From positions 7,237,001 through 7,301,000 of the forward strand of contig JALJCS010000020.1 in assembly GCA_023055355.1 (NCBI GenBank): a DNA stretch of 64,000 nucleotides, given 5' to 3'. The position numbers and the translations under genes were made by a program. How positions within the stretch are numbered: position 1 is the stretch's first letter; every line of letters starts with the position of its first letter. The notes beneath the pieces were generated by a model. It made no database searches, had not been told where the DNA came from, and saw only the letters and a program-made list of their open reading frames with translations. Positions 24,101 through 35,668 of the stretch are shown here, in pieces. This DNA is from Agelaius tricolor. Taxonomy: Eukaryota; Chordata; Aves; Passeriformes; Icteridae.

Positions 24101-24536
24101 GCTGAGCACTGGACCTAATTAACACTGTCATTAGATGTTTCTGCATTTAGTAATTTAAGCTTATTACTTACAGTTTTAGGAAGCTGATGTGCACGTTGGT
24201 AGCATTCAGGTGTTAATTAAAAAACACGTAAGTAAGTAAACATCAGTTGGATCAGTTAGACTAATGCTATGCCCCCAGACCTGGAGGTGTGCAGCCTCAT
24301 CAAAAACAGACTTTCTGTAGTACCCTTTGTGTGCCAGTGACATTGAAGGATAATACTGCTTTGTATTATTCTTATAGCTTGAAAAAAAATTCTGCTGATT
24401 TATTTGATTTATTCCAGACTTAAACCACTGTAGAAGCATTCCACTGCTGTGTAAACCCTTTCTGCCAGCAGGTGGAAATGTATATACCACTCATGCTTTG
24501 ACTTAGGTCTTTCACCAGCTGATGTTTCTTTTCCAG

Positions 24537-24658
24537 TCACTGGAGTTGAAGGTCAGTAGAAATCCTATTTAAAATTTCAACATAATGGATCTTGCTAATG
24601 TCAGAACTTGCAATTTCTTCTCTTTCACAGCAACTGGAGAGTCTAGACTTTCTGGAAG
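24537..24658 (+). other. Two closely spaced microexon-like segments
   Basis: Two short stretches are each bounded by a strong acceptor and a donor-like site. The first is 24537-24551, 15 bases, with acceptor tgtttcttttccag and donor GAAG|GTCAGT. The second is 24631-24658, 28 bases, with acceptor cttctctttcacag and donor GAAG|GTAGGA. Both contain an ACTGGAG core near their start. The first would add five codons (SLELK) in frame. The second is open as QLESLDFLE. No host transcript is known, so these may be chance pairs in pyrimidine-rich intron sequence. Confidence 0.15.
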
Positions 24659-27600
24659 GTAGGAATACTGGAATAGCGTTCTGTATTAGCCACTACAAGT
24701 AATTAAAAGCTGTAAGCATTGGTTAAGATGTCTCTGGTATGTTTCTGGAATGATTTTCTGTGGAATGGGGGTCTCTGTTGACCTTGGGACTGCTGGATTG
24801 CAGTCAGTATACCTGTGGTAGAGTATTAAGCACATACAAGCATGGTCTTTGCTAATGAGTTTGTAATTGACACAAAGCTTCACTGGCTTTTCATGGCAGT
24901 CTTTGCTGTTTGGAATTCAGAAATAGTCATGCTGTTCTGGCACAGCAGGACACTTAATTGAAAATAACATCATGGAAGTAATTTTTCCCATTAGACTTTA
25001 CATAAGATCTGAATTAGATCCTAGCTTTGTATTTGAGATAGAATTTTTGTACTATTTCCATTGCTATATAAATATTGTATGGTAAAGAGTTGCTATTATT
25101 TATGCCATTTCAGTGGAAAGTCAGAATTTCAGGTCAAGCAGAGTTGTGGGATAATAAGCTTGACAAGGCATTGGGTGAGATATTGTAGATCCAGTTTTTA
25201 AGTACTAAAAGACTGAAGAAGACTACTTAAGACAAGAAGAAGACTATTAGAGGCATTGATTCTTGAGGTTCAAAAGACAGATTCTGGAATGAAATTTGAA
25301 AGGTTTTGAATGCTGGATGATAGTGGAAGCAAGGGATAGAGTAGAAGTCTCGAGTTACAAAATGGCTAAAATAGCTGTTTATTTTTATTGCAAGTGATGA
25401 CATTTGCAATACAGCATTCAGGTGGTATTAAAGCTCCATTGAAGGAAATAAGGAAACTCCTGGGATTTTGAAGAACCATTCTGTATTGCTTTACTGTGTG
25501 TAATCCCACCCGAAGGTGAATCCTCAAATATGGGAGAGCTTGCAAGCTCATACTGTGTTAGGCAACTCACAGGCTGAGCTAAAACTGCTGCCTGAACTCA
25601 ATGGTGTGCATGATTTTTCTGGGCTGGAAGGAAAGAGTTACAGACAAACTTAGAGCCTGTGGAAAAAAGGTCTTCACTCACAATGGAATTTGTCAAGCAG
25701 ACACAGATATGCCATGGAATTTTTCACACTTGCTAATGGCTAATGGACTGTCTGGCAGCTCAGTTTAACTATGAAAACTCTTGCCTTCCTTTTTTCTGTA
25801 TAGCACCACATGAGGAGAGGACATTGTTGCATCATGCAGTGCTTTTGGGGTGTTACACTGAGAGCTTCCCACCCTGATTAACTTCTGAGAACAGGCAGCT
25901 CACAGCATAACACTGTTCTCTTTTTTTAAATTTATTTTCCACTCTACTTTCCTGCTTGATTAATATTACAGCTATTTTTGCCTGAAACACAGAATTATTT
26001 CTCTGTACAGTTCTCATTGAGAGATCCAAAGGGCTTCTTTCCTAGTATACCACAATTAAATAGGAAAAGGTTATCTGGCCTTTCTGAGAACTCATTTAAA
26101 ATGAAGGAATAAGAATATTGTTTCAATTTTCTTTTTTTCTGAATAATAACGTGCAGAGATTACATTTTGCACCTTGGTCCAAAATCCAATCAATTCTTTT
26201 TATTTCTGTATGCAGTGTAATTCCTTGGCATTTGAAGAAGATGGCACTGGAAAACAGTGCATATGGGTTGGGATTCTTTCTCTCTATAAGCAAGTTATTT
26301 TGATGTAATGAATAAAAGCCAATCCTCTGTCAGAAAGAGTTGATCAAATGTGAATTAAATAACCAGACTGTATTAAAGTCTGTGACTAAAATGGTAAATG
26401 TTAATATGATTCATTCAAAACCATAGGTATAAAATACAGTAGATAAAAATTTATCTTGGTCTGCTAAAGTCAAGTTAATTGGAAGAAGGGCTGTGCAGAA
26501 GCGGGTGGCATTTTGTTTTGTCATATTGTGACCACAGGGTGTTTCAGAATAGTTTGAGTTTGTTAAAAGGCAGATTTTGCTGGAAGGGATAAATGCAGGA
26601 TTGTGTTTTGTCAATTTCTAATGAGAGTGGAATTTCATTAGCACTACTATTCATTTGTGTTGTGGGAGGAAGAGTAAAATAGATTCTCATTGACTTAAAA
26701 TGTCACTGTCAATTCTGGCTGCTGGAATTCTCTGCAGTTTGTTGGCTGAATATATGAAAGAAAATAGGACTATGGGTCAGCCCTGTTCAGTCTAATTAGG
26801 ATCCATGAGGTTTTGTGTGGGCTTAAACATTTGTGGGTTTTGTTGTTGTAGTTGTATAACATTGTGCTTTTGTCTTTTCTTCTAACACCCACATGCTCTT
26901 TGCTTTCTGGTAGTGCTTCATATTTATTTCTGTAATGCAAACTCTCCTCTTGATTGCAGAAGCACAATTTGTTGTGCCCATACTTCATACTTTTCTGTCC
27001 CTGATCTCTTGGAAAGTCCTTTGCATTTCTTTGCTTGGTCTACCCAACATGTTTACATTATTTTCTTGTCCCACTGCTGACAGCCCTTTCTTCAGCGTTT
27101 TTCTCAAACTTATGTTTATCTTCTCCTTCAAAGAGCTGTACGACAAATCTGTGTATCCCTATTTCTCTCTCTGCACTAATTTTTCTTCTGTTCTGTCTTT
27201 CTAAGCTGTTCTCTTGTCACAAATTTCAGAATACTCCTTATAGGGCAGCCTTTGAAATCAAAGTCTGCATACTGGCAGGAAGGTATATGTGATTAGTTTC
27301 TGCTTTGGCTTAAAGCTCTGCCAGTTTCAAACACATAGACTTGCAAGCTGGTTACTCAATTCTAAACTTCTTGGAATAAGGTTTCTTATCTTTTGTTTTG
27401 GTAGAAATACTTAGTAAAGATTACTGGAAAATTCTGTCCTCCCTGCTCAAAGTGACAGATGATATTGATATAGAATTTCCTGCTAGTTGTTATGAACAGC
27501 CTTCAAATTATGGCTGCCATGAAATTCTGTACTAGTGCACAGTGAGGTGACTTGAAAACAAAGCTAATGAACTCAGAAATACCTTTTGTTAATCTTGCAT

Positions 27601-30600
27601 TCAGAAGTACCACATTAGCTGAAAGTCACTACAGCTTCTTGTGAGCTTTGGTCCTGTAACTTGATAAGTGTCATTCTCCTGCAATCATTTTCTTTATCTT
27701 AAAAAGGAAAATTATGTGAGGAAAGGCTTTCATTTATAGATGATCAGTCTCCCCATCAAAATTTGTAATAACTGTATTATTTTTTCGTGATTTTCCTGCA
27801 GGTTTTTAAACTTGCAGAATAACTGCCTACATTCCCTCTTCTAATGACCTCAACGGCAGATATATTACCTGGAAAGATTTAATTGCTTGTTCTTTGATAT
27901 TTTTAAAGTTACTGTCAGGTATCGAAGACCTCATCTTTACAGGTCTTTGAGGAAAAATGAGGTGTCCCTGCCAACACTTGGGTACTTCCTCCTCACTTCA
28001 GAGAGAAAAGTTTGATGTCTTTATAGGAGCAGTTGTTAATGGCAGCGTGTTTGACATGGAGGGTTACTTCTCTGATTCCAAAAGAGCACATTTTAGACAC
28101 AAACAGTTACAAATACAAGTATTGTTAATCCCCCAATTGTTCCATAGTAAGTAAAGTCTAGCACTTCCTTTTTAAAATACGGCTTTAGTTGAACTACTGC
28201 TTCTCAAAATATTTCCACTTATCTCTGAAGTCGTAATTATGGTATTCATCATATTTGAATATAATTGCTGCACTTTGCATTCTGTTCAAGTCATAGGACT
28301 TCAGTAAGGAATTAATTTCAGCTATTGCCTTCTTGCCTGCTGGAATCTGAATTTTGGACTTCATCTCCTTTGGTTTTTATCAGTTAGAGTGTAATGTTTC
28401 TAATGAGGCTGTGTCATGCATAGAGTATTACTCTGAAATGGAACTAGACATTTACAAAATAATAAGTAAATACAATGTAGGTGGTTATAGGTGGTTATCA
28501 AGTGCACAGAGATTTCTGGATACAGCAGCTATAACAGCTCCATGTTAATCCTGTTGTATACAAAGTCTCCTAAATTATTTCATCTCTTTTGAGAAAAATA
28601 TTATCTCTGTATAACAAGACTTAATTAATACTTGTCAAGGGCTTGAGGTGCTCTGCTTTACAAAAGGTATTGCTGGGTAGTTAAAAATATTTATTCTAGT
28701 GGGTGCAATGATAATGAGTAGAACAGACCAGTAATAAACACATGCCTCTCTCACATGTCCTGAAAGAATTAAAACACTCAAAAAATAAATTGGAATATTT
28801 AAAGACTTGTGCTCCTCGTAGATGAGGACTTTATGGAGCATTTTCAAAAGCTTGATAAATGCAATAAACTACAGATGCATCAGCTTGTTCACTGTGTGCT
28901 GCCAATCACACAGAAATTGGGACGAAGCTTTGAAGTAATGTAGGACTATATAATAATATTATTCTGTGCCTTTTTGGAATGTGTGACCTCTTCATGGAAA
29001 GAATTGCACATCTGCACTCTAAAGTTTGGAACTGATTAGAAAAGAGTTGCTAAGCCCAGTCATTTTCTATTACAACCTCGGTGATTTATGTATTTAAATG
29101 TAACAAATTTCCTCCTAAAAATAATTAGTGTTTGTGTTTTGTCCCTCTTTATTTGATTTGGAAAAGCTTTCTCTGATGGGTAAAATTGCCCTGATTTCCA
29201 CCAAAATGAACATCACAAATAGCTGCTTATTTTAGAGTTTGAGCTCTCATCAGTGAGAGCTTTAATAGAACATGATGATGCTTGACCCTGTTGTCCCTGC
29301 CACCTTTCCCTTTTCCTTATCTCCACAGAAGAAAAGAGTGAATTTTGGGAGATGTTGCTCACAGTAGCTTCTCTCTTGCTGCTTCCCCAGTGCTGGGTCC
29401 CCTCTGCTGCTGCTGAGCTGTGCCTGGTGCTCTCTGCTTTGCTGGGCAGTGAAATTCCTGCTGCACACACTGAGCACAGGAATGGGCAAGTCACAGGCAG
29501 TGCAATAGAGAACGGGGCCTGGGAGGTTTGTAGAGCATCCCCAGCTCTCCCCACCAGCCCAGGGTGAAGACAGGCTCAACACATGCTGAGCACAAATCAT
29601 TCTGAGGCTCTCTGCACATTTTTCTCTTCTTTATCAGTCTTTTATGGGATGCTGTGAAGTTTCTTAGTCCTTGGGTATTATTTCCACGTGCAGCCTTCAG
29701 CTGAGCAATTGTAGCAATACCAGAGTTCAATTTAACAGTATTTCTTCAAGAGCTTGGGTCCTTGACTGATTTGTAGAGGACAAATGAAAAGAGCAATTGC
29801 AAATGGGTTTCTGTGCTATTAGAGCTCTAAACAGCCTTTCCTCTTGGCTGTGTGTCAGATCATACCTCAAGGAGGGATGGGTGGGCTATGAACCTTAAAA
29901 AGATGTAAATACTTAAGTGCAGGGTCAACTTTTCATATCAGTGGGTGTCTTTAGCTGGTCTTGAAGTGCTCAGCAGTAATAATTTTCTTTAATATTTTCA
30001 GGTAGCACTGAAGGTGGTAATTGAGCAGCAAGTGTTTTGAGTTCTTACCTTTCTTAATAGTATTTCCCCATAATTTAGTTAAATTCACTATAGAACCTCG
30101 GTTTTGGATTCATTTTAAGGAAAACATTATTGCAGCTTGTTGTGTTGTGAGGAAGATTTGTATGTAGAATATCAATAGCTACACAAAAACTGGTAAGTCA
30201 GAGAGTGAACCAAGCCAGGAGAGGAAGAGGTTGTTAGGAAGATCTTTTAAAGGAGAGACATTAGCATACAACCTCCTTCATTACTCAGCTATTTTAGGGT
30301 ATTCCATCAATGCATAACATTAATCAAGGGAAAGGGAACTACTTGCTTGTGGCCTCTACCCTGTAGATCCTTGAGGCTGTGTAACCTCTCTTACATAAAT
30401 GTGTAGAATTGACCTGTTTCTGGGGCTATCAGTTCCAGCATGCTGCAGCACTGGCCATTCTCCTCAGTGACAGCCCCCTTTTTTTTTGCTTTATTCCCCT
30501 CAGGTGTGCAGAAAGTGGCAGGCTTGAATTGATTCTGGCAAGAGGCCATAATAGTTGATGTGAGAAGGCTGTCATCTTTTGGTACACAGAAGTGGTTTCT

Positions 30601-31312
30601 GGATGTGAAATCCATACCCTAATCCTTTGCTTCACCTGGTGTTTCAGTGACACTGCTTGGGTTCAGTCTGTCACTGAAACATTCCTGCTTTGTTGTTTAC
30701 AGATGGTTCTCTGTGGCTGATGTACGACTCTGTGAGGAGATGACTGCCTGGTCTCTTCATTTCTCTGTTATTTCATGTATGAAAAGCATGTATTGGCCAC
30801 TAATAAAGAAGTAGCCTTATAAAAGAGAAAAGATAATTACAAATCACCATTAACGTTCTTTGAGGATGGCTAATTGTGAGAAACTGGGGGGAACAGCAGA
30901 ATGGAAAAGTTTAAGTGCCAATATCTCTGGCCTCCTGTTTAAGCATCAAGCCTGCCTTGTATAATAAAAGCTATTTATAAATTGCTGCTCTGTTAAACGT
31001 GTACAGAATTTTACGATGCATAAATTGGGAAGCAGAGCCAGCTAAGGGACTTAGCAGAGTGATGAATGGATGACAGGGTGCAAGACTGAAACTGTGTTTT
31101 ATTCATGGATTGTGAGGTCAAGAAGAAGAACTGCTGGGAAGGGCTGGCAGTTGAAGGAGAAAGATACAGAACCCAAGAGATAAAGAATCTAGTAATCTCA
31201 GAATTATCAAGCCACATTGTCACACTTCTTTTTGACAGTTACAACTCCAGGTAGTAGCTTTTTATTTTTACCTTGCTACATTTTCATGAGTTATTTTTAT
31301 TCTTTATCCCAG
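24659..31312. other. Non-coding DNA
   Basis: No recognisable gene. A frame at 27957-28154 follows an acceptor-like site (catctttacag) and ends over a gtaagtaa motif, but the base before that motif is A and the sequence is unfamiliar. A somewhat GC-richer patch at 29350-29560 keeps several overlapping frames open on both strands, as composition alone would explain. Confidence 0.5.
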
Positions 31313-31406
31313 TTCCAATTGCATCGCTGTCATCAGCCCCTTCCAGTGTCACAGCCCTAATTCTCCTAAATCTCAGTACTTTATTCCCTTACATTTTAAG
31401 GAACAG
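31313..31406 (+). other. Exon candidate, 94 nt, plus strand
   Basis: This is the best plus-strand acceptor and donor pair in the long non-coding region. The acceptor is ttattctttatcccag with a clean pyrimidine tract, and the donor is GGAACAG|GTAAGAAAAG, a close match to consensus. Two frames are open throughout, one reading SNCIAVISPFQ...HFKEQ and the other PIASLSSAPSS...YILRN. Neither is recognised. It could be a coding exon, a non-coding or alternative exon of the rightward gene, a lncRNA exon, or a pseudo-exon, which are common in long vertebrate introns. Confidence 0.22.
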
Positions 31407-34400
31407 GTAAGAAAAGGGGTTTTTTTTCCCACACACACATACTTTTCTTTTGGTATGGCCACCCACCCCCACCTATTTGCAGTGTAGAAGGTGAGTGATC
31501 CTGCAATCCAAAATCATAGTCCTGATCTGGGGCCCAGCTAGAAGTTCATTAATCTGTTCAGTTTGGGCTGAACTTGTCAGGGCTCAAAAGATTGGTAGAG
31601 GCTGATAATTCATTAAGGTGCTGTTTAGTTTTATTGGTCCTGCAGGTATTCCTGAGTGGAATGCAGTTAATGCAAGTTAATTCCAAACACATGAGTTAAG
31701 TTTTTTGGTTTGCAATCATTGTTTGTAGCTTTGTCACAGGATACGTTCAACCTGCAGGTGCAGTTTATATCCACAAATACCATAGAGTAAAAAATGAATC
31801 AGGGCAAGGCTGGAATAGAGCTGCTTTGGACCAGTTAATGAAATCTGATTTCCTTTCATAAATTTGTTAGAGGGTCTTCCTGTATTTAATTTAAAATTGG
31901 TAGATAGATTGTTTAAGGAATAAGTGGTTGCACTTAAAAATATATGTTTTTCTCGTATGTGTTCTCTGTGTCTTCCACTGTAAAGGTTTTTGCCAAAATG
32001 GGAAGCAGATTAAACAGGCACTCAAGATAATCATCACACAGAGAAGAATTCCCTTACCTGGTAGCAAATGAGAAAATATACCCAGATTAGTTTTATGGTA
32101 GCAGTGGCCTTTAGTTTTCTTCTGGTAGCTTGTATAGTATTTAAGAAAACAGGTGAAGTAAAGAACTTAGATGTTTGGGGAAATTGCAGTAATTTTTTCA
32201 TGCAGAAATGATAAGAGATGCACTTTTACAAGCCCCAGTATCCTGACATATTCTTGCTATTGTCACATTGTAATGCTGTAATTTGAATTTTAAAAAAAAC
32301 CATAGGCAAGCAGTATTAAAAGAAAACATTTGGATGTGATTCTTTATAAATGAAATCTATCTGTTAGTGCCTGTAGTATTGGTTTTTCGTCTAATTTGTG
32401 TGTTGCAGACTAACAATATTTGCTGGCTGGATTTTATCCTGCTTTTGCCACCAGTGTTGCTCAAGACCCCTGTAGAGCATGGAGGGAGTGGGCTGAGAGT
32501 GGGTTCATTCTTTTCATAGCATATTTTACAGTAGAATGATATTTTTCTGGGAATGCCTTTTGCTCCCAGGCTTGCTGTGTCAATGTGATCAGCCTGTAGT
32601 CTGGCAATGGGTGAGTGGGATCCCAGTGGAGCTGGCAGACCACATGGGCACTCCTCTTCCATGGAATTGCTCTGGATGCTGTGTACTAGGAAAACTGGCT
32701 GTGCTCTATGAAAGGTTTTTCTCAGCCCTCCCTTAGCTCAGCAGTATAGCCTATATCTTAATCTGCTAATTTTACCTACATGTTGATCCAAAATGTGACA
32801 AACTTGTTTGGGGCATCCATCCTCAGTGGTTGGACTAAGGTTCTTCACCCTACAGTGAGTACTCAGATTTTCATATTTTTTTTCCATAACAAGTGCAATT
32901 TGAGGGGCATATTAAAGTTTGTTTGCACCAATAGTACTTTGTGGTTGGAATAACATAAATGTCTGTTCTGCAAATAATGACAAGTACAGTCTGCATGCTA
33001 AACAGAATGCAAGGGGAGCATGGCAGTTGTTTTGTGAAGGATTCTAGATCTTCACTTTGAAATTAAGGAACTATTAGCTCTATTGTAAAGTTAATATTTT
33101 TGGAAAAGAAGTTAGGCCAGGTTTTTCCCTAATAGTAATAAATTGATGCTTATCTTCTAAAATGTCAGTGGTGTTTCTTTTAGGGGAGCATATTTTTGCT
33201 AGCTCTTTATTTTATGTGTAAAGGTAATACATATGTATGAGTATTACTACTAGTGTTAGTACTGCACAATAATCAGAAATGGTTTTCCCACCAGTCTCGA
33301 TAAAATTTTAAAACTAGGTGTAAGAACCAGGCTTTCAGTTTGCAATTTAGGCAGTAGGTAAGACATCCCAGTCAATTTTTCACTTTTTACACTGTTCAGA
33401 GTAGGAAGCCATTTTGCCATGGAGTAGGACTGGGTTTACAATAGCTGGTAACAGCACTTTTTGGAAACACTACAAAGATGGCATTGCCTGTTTCCACATA
33501 TCACAGCTGGCTCACTAAGTGCCATATTTAGTCTTAAGTGCTTTCCCTGCTGTTATTTCCTCCCTGAAAAGTTGATGGTTGAATCAGTCCCTAAAAGCAG
33601 GGTGCCCCTGGGAGAAGCTAAGGACACACAGGAAGCAAGCTTAGTCTCAATACAGGTGTTGGTTCATACATGAGCTGGATTTATGTGCTGTAGTACAATC
33701 AGATAAAATGATGAAGTTAAAAGAATTAATTTTTTTAGTGTCTGTTACTTTGTCCTTTCTGTATATGGGATTTTTATGGAAATTAGTGGACATGCAGCAT
33801 TATGCATTTGGCTTGAAACATGAAGTGGGAAGGAGAGAACATGATGTCTTACACAGAGCTCTGGAAAGAAAGCAAATTGCATTCCTACCTGAAAATAAAA
33901 GGCTCACTAGCTTGGTGTTAAATGTGTTTTCCCAAGAAAGCAATTAGGTGTTTTAATCCTGAAGTCTATGAAGTATATGCATTACATGTGTCACTTCTGT
34001 ATACATTGTTTTGCTTCTCTCTGGATTTGACAAATTAGACTTAGTTTGGACCTCAGCCAAATAATATGAGCCAATTTCATGCCTTGTGAGTTATTGAAGA
34101 GAATGTTTGATACCTAAAGCTTCAGTTTGCTGGCTCCCCTCCCATTTCTCTTAATCCTTCTGGGAATCTTGGTTATAACTCGCTTTCAGAGGCTAAACAA
34201 TTTCTGAGCACTGGGTTGCTATACCAGTGGAATGGAAGGAATTTTAAATATGATCTCCCTTTCCCCTGACATTTGTCCCTTTCTGGTTTGCAGTCTCCTT
34301 TTTGCTAATTCTAGAGAACAACTATGTGAGATCAGAAAGTGCTTTGGTCTTAATGGATCTTAATGTCACAAGAATCACTATCTGAACCTGGCATCAGAGG

Positions 34401-35549
34401 ATGTTTAGGGCAGTAATTTGATTTTGTTTTCTCTCTCTGAAATATATTTATTAAAGATTCCATGAGCTGTTATCTTACTAAAGCATGTGTTTCTCTTTTG
34501 CTTGATAAGGTTCCTTACAAGGCAGGGCTGCTGGTTTGCTGCTCTAACAGCAGCATGAGGAAGGCAGACGAACAAGTAAATTTGGCATACAGTCACGTTG
34601 ATGGAGTAGAGTATGCTTTGGACAAATGTGGTCAAATGTGAGCTTTTATAATAATTTGGGGCTGGGTTTTGTTGCATACAGTGAATTATGTGAGTTTGTG
34701 AGATGTCCTACGTACATGGGTGATTTTAAGAGCACTGGAGATGCCTACTAAACTTACCTTAAAAGCTTTTATTTCTAATGGTCTCTCTCCTTGTACTTCT
34801 ATTTTATTTCAGTTTACTAAGGTCTGAAATAGCAAATATTTTAAATGAGAGAAGATAGGTAAAGGTGTACTGAAAATGTGGTTTGTGAACGTCTTTGGAA
34901 TTTTTTGGGATATAAGTATAAATACAGAAAGTCTGTTAGAGCATTTTGAAGACTACAAAAGAATAGTTTTCATGGAAAGAAATTATTAATTACATGACAA
35001 AGTGAGTGTATTGACCATACTTTAAGAAGCGAAGGTCAAGATTTTACTCAATTTACACAGGATGCTGCATGGAAACACATTATTTAAAAGTAATTAAATT
35101 GTGTTAATGCTCACCATCTAGAAATGTTTGTATAGCAGCTTTTGCTTTTCCTGCATAGATGACTTCTGTAATCTGTGTAACTGATACACTGTAGAAAGTT
35201 TAATAATAGTACAGCTTTATTAGTGCATAAATCTGTTATGGCAATATAAATCTCCTATGACAAACTTGAGACAAAATCATATTAATTGTGTCCTTCTATT
35301 GACTTCAGCTGAGTCATGTACAGATTCTTTGACAAAATTAAATACGAAGAAATGTAAAGAGGCTGCTTGTCAGCTTCATCTATGTAGGCAAAGTAAAATA
35401 ACTTAAAATAGGGAGTAACTGTGTTAACACTTCCTGTGGAGAAGGCGGTGTATAGATATTGATGGATTTGCCTCTTTCATGATCACAAAGTCCTCAACCA
35501 CATTCCTTGTGTAACTAGCTTTAATGTAGGGAAAAAAAAGAAACCAGCA
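31407..35549. other. Non-coding DNA
   Basis: No gene was recognised. A strong acceptor (cttctattttatttcag, exon start 34813) precedes 46 bases with a frame reading LLRSEIANILNERR. That frame closes at a TAG immediately before the donor-like GTAAAG, so I do not call it as an internal exon. The frame 33708-33947 has no recognisable feature. Confidence 0.5.
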
Positions 35550-35668
35550 ATACCATAGCAAAAATGCTAGATTCCATATATATGGAATATATATTAGATT
35601 CCATATATAGATTCCATATATATGGAATATATATTAGATTCCATATATATGGTATACCATAGCAAAAA
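35550..35668. repeat. AT-rich palindromic array between 15 bp direct repeats
   Basis: The 15-mer ataccatagcaaaaa occurs at 35550-35564 and again at 35654-35668. Between the copies lies an array with a 40-base period. It contains the perfect 18 bp palindrome attccatatatatggaat twice (35571-35588 and 35611-35628), plus partial copies at 35598-35610 and 35638-35652. Each palindrome could form a hairpin or cruciform. The flanking repeats may be a target-site duplication from insertion of the array, or the ends of a larger local duplication. No transposase or known element end is visible. Confidence 0.88.

Larger units (their letters stand above)
15626..24536. other. Non-coding DNA
   Basis: No gene was recognised. 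It includes the 60 bp duplication at 16511-16628, a 16 bp palindrome at 21162-21177 and a T run near 22320. A good acceptor and weak donor enclose 32 bases near 22370-22400 (tttcttgtactttcag to ttatg|gtaagc), which is too short and featureless to call as an exon. The frames at 19600-19821 and 22738-23091 have no recognisable similarity. Confidence 0.5.

Noticed and set aside
27957..28154. 65-codon frame after an acceptor-like site
   Set aside because: The donor would be ATA|GTAAGT with a poor exon end, the frame starts only at an internal ATG, and the product is unfamiliar.
31484..31491. 8-base segment between ccacctatttgcag and GAAG|GTGAGTGA
   Set aside because: Too short for ordinary exon recognition, and it shifts the frame; more likely a chance decoy or a recursive-splice-like site that cannot be supported here.
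34813..34858. 46 nt segment after a strong acceptor, reading LLRSEIANILNERR
   Set aside because: The only open frame ends in TAG directly before the donor-like site, so it fails as an internal coding exon and nothing supports a terminal exon.
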